The notes beneath the pieces were generated by a model. The model was given only the letters and a program-made list of their open reading frames with translations, was not told where the DNA came from and did not search any database. From NCBI GenBank assembly GCA_947302185.1, contig CAMYVI010000018.1, positions 1 to 17,742 on the forward strand: a stretch of DNA of 17,742 nt, given 5' to 3'. This DNA comes from an uncultured Lachnospiraceae bacterium (lineage in GTDB: Bacteria > Bacillota_A > Clostridia > Lachnospirales > Lachnospiraceae). Shown here piece by piece: positions 16,053-17,742 of the stretch (the stretch's first letter is position 1; each line of letters starts with the position of its first letter). A program made the translations under genes and the position numbers.

Positions 16053-17742
16053 ATGTTCGTATTATTATTTCTGTCATTCCTTTTGTCATTTCTGATATTT
16101 TCAATCTGTTTGAATGAATATGGGATAAAAGATTCGTGGTTATGCGCAATAGCGTCGGTCACGGTCACTGTTCTGTACACATTTTTAAGTGTGGAAACCC
16201 TTTCTCTTTTCAGAAAAATAGGATTTACTCAGATTCTGTCGGTTTGGATCATTTTATGTAGCCTGCAAATGGTATTCGTGTATGTTCTTTCGGGCAGATA
16301 CGGATTGAAAACGAAAGACTTAAAAGAACTTTTCAGGTTCCGCAGACCGCGTTTGTTGTCTTTGAATACACTTACGGCATTTTTGTGTGCCGAGGCAGTG
16401 TTTTTTTCATTGACATCAACACCGAACAATTATGACGGGATGTCTTACCATCTGCCACGGATCATGCACTGGCTGCAAAACGGCAGCGTTGCGCATTACG
16501 CATGTCATGACATAAGCCAGATTTCAGATCCGTATCTGGCTGAGTTCGTAAATCTGCATGTTTATCTGCTGTCCGGCAGCAGCGACAGGTTCCTGAATCT
16601 GCTTCAGACTTTTTCATACATTGTGACTATACTGCTCATATACAGGATATCAGTTAAAATCGGCTGCAACAGTCTGTGGGCCTCGCTGGCTTCTCTGATT
16701 TATGCAGCTTCACCTATTGTCTTCGGAGAAGCGCTGAATGTGCAGGTGGATCTTTTTGCTGGGCTCTGGCTGATGTTCTTTGCATACCTGACTCTGTGGT
16801 TCATTGATTCGAATGGGATCGTGTGGCGGGCAGAGACAGTCTTCAGGATTATCCTGATGGGTATCATATGCGGACTGGCTTACGCCGCCAAGGCATCGGT
16901 GCTTTTCGGAATTCTGGTATTTGCAGGATGGCTCGTGATCTGCTGCCTTGCACGAAAAGACCGGATACGGGATATTGCACTGTGTTCAGCCGGCGTTATA
17001 GTGCCTGCCGGAATTATAGTCCTGCCGGAACTGATCAGAAACATTATAACCTTCGGGAGATTTGCCGCCAATGAATCCAGTACGCAGTTTCTGATTCCGT
17101 CGCTCTCACCGAGGTACTTCATCTTCAATCTTATGCTCAATATCGCGTTCAATCTGCCAAATGACGTTGTGAATACAGAATGGATTTTGAAGAAAGTCAT
17201 TCGGTCGGTGCGGCATATACTGTTCCCGCATCAGAAAACTCCTACCGGACTGAAAGAGTTCGCTTTTCTCGACAATCCGAATACGATGAATCATGATTCG
17301 GCACTGAATTCGGTCGTTATGTGGTTGTTTATTCTCGCCTGTGCCGTTGTTATTTGTATAGGAATCTACTGTTTTGTCAAAAAAAAGAAGAATCCTTTGA
17401 CAGGAAGCGGAACGGGGATTTATTGGTGCCCGGCATTTCTTGCATTCATAATGTTTCTGGGCCTGGTTGCATGGTATAAAAACATTAACCGCTATGAAAC
17501 TGCATATTACTCTCTGATTCTTCCCGGGATCGTTTATGTCTTACAGACGGCATTTTCCGGAAAACGGGGACGCATTGCGGGAAGCATCATCATTGCGGTA
17601 TCTGTCTTTATGGTCCTTCACTATTCAAAAATCATGTATGACTACCAGATGAAGCATTACCGGCAGGGAATGACCAGAACACAGGAGTATTTTCGGTATC
17701 GTGACATGTATGATGAATACAGAATGATCACGGGATATATTA
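16053..17742 (+). CDS. Polytopic GT-C-like glycosyltransferase/mannosyltransferase-family membrane protein (3' truncated by window edge)
   Basis: The frame is open from ATG 16053 to the window end, giving at least 563 residues without a stop. GAGGG lies 6 bases before the ATG. The product is strongly hydrophobic with roughly ten or more membrane segments, beginning FVLLFLSFLLSFLIFSICL. After the early helices comes NNYDGMSYHLPRIMHWLQNG (from about residue 125, Asp 128 and His 133), an acidic loop motif like those of ArnT/PMT-type (GT-C) glycosyltransferases, which use lipid-linked sugar donors. AYAAKASVLFGIL and the LPELIRN region also fit that fold. Such proteins usually modify surface polysaccharide or lipids on the outer face of the membrane. 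The acceptor and sugar cannot be inferred. It follows a strong promoter and probably starts a new transcription unit. Confidence 0.75.
   Translation, partial: MFVLLFLSFLLSFLIFSICLNEYGIKDSWLCAIASVTVTVLYTFLSVETLSLFRKIGFTQILSVWIILCSLQMVFVYVLSGRYGLKTKDLKELFRFRRPRLLSLNTLTAFLCAEAVFFSLTSTPNNYDGMSYHLPRIMHWLQNGSVAHYACHDISQISDPYLAEFVNLHVYLLSGSSDRFLNLLQTFSYIVTILLIYRISVKIGCNSLWASLASLIYAASPIVFGEALNVQVDLFAGLWLMFFAYLTLWFIDSNGIVWRAETVFRIILMGIICGLAYAAKASVLFGILVFAGWLVICCLARKDRIRDIALCSAGVIVPAGIIVLPELIRNIITFGRFAANESSTQFLIPSLSPRYFIFNLMLNIAFNLPNDVVNTEWILKKVIRSVRHILFPHQKTPTGLKEFAFLDNPNTMNHDSALNSVVMWLFILACAVVICIGIYCFVKKKKNPLTGSGTGIYWCPAFLAFIMFLGLVAWYKNINRYETAYYSLILPGIVYVLQTAFSGKRGRIAGSIIIAVSVFMVLHYSKIMYDYQMKHYRQGMTRTQEYFRYRDMYDEYRMITGYI

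Noticed and set aside
16823..17074. 83-codon + strand frame inside the membrane-protein gene
   Set aside because: It is an out-of-frame shadow of the continuous hydrophobic frame that begins at 16053.

Overview
The window looks like a chromosomal stretch from a Firmicute of the class Clostridia, most likely Lachnospiraceae or a close relative. The signs are the hrcA-grpE-dnaK-dnaJ-prmA-rsmE gene order, a perfect CIRCE operator, a DnaK with the shortened Gram-positive ATPase lobe, a PrsW-uvrB pair, strong purine-rich ribosome binding sites and moderate base composition. This placement is inference from gene content; no database was searched. All 13 protein genes lie on the + strand. No tRNA, rRNA, CRISPR array, transposase or phage gene was seen.

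Layout. Positions 1-681 hold the 3' end of a PucR/CdaR-like regulator. It is followed by ftsE and ftsX (805-2389), whose products form the membrane complex that controls septal peptidoglycan hydrolysis. A 274-bp hairpin-rich gap leads to a PrsW-family membrane protease and uvrB (2664-5464). A lone SPFH/stomatin gene (5586-6593) has its own extended -10 promoter and a strong terminator. The heat-shock block starts at a consensus promoter with CIRCE (6752-6819) and runs hrcA, grpE, dnaK, terminator, dnaJ (6846-11971). After another structured gap come prmA and rsmE (12219-14049), which methylate ribosomal protein L11 and 16S rRNA. Next is an IMP dehydrogenase (14254-15759). The window ends inside a large polytopic glycosyltransferase-like membrane protein (16053 to the edge).

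How the genes work together. HrcA should repress its own promoter through CIRCE, setting levels of GrpE and DnaK; DnaJ lies beyond an intrinsic terminator and so may be partly uncoupled. FtsE and FtsX are translationally coupled by an 11-bp overlap, but the cell-wall hydrolase and S41 protease often found next to them in Clostridia are absent.

The most interesting points are two. First, three intergenic elements of about 92-95 nt (2509-2603, 11994-12088, 15822-15921) each fold into a long imperfect hairpin with a similar basal stem and a T-rich tail; a compact hairpin with the same arm motif is at 6661. They look like a dispersed family of terminator-like repeats. Second, the IMP dehydrogenase closely resembles, from memory, the enzyme of the protozoan Tritrichomonas foetus, including residues linked to mycophenolic acid resistance.
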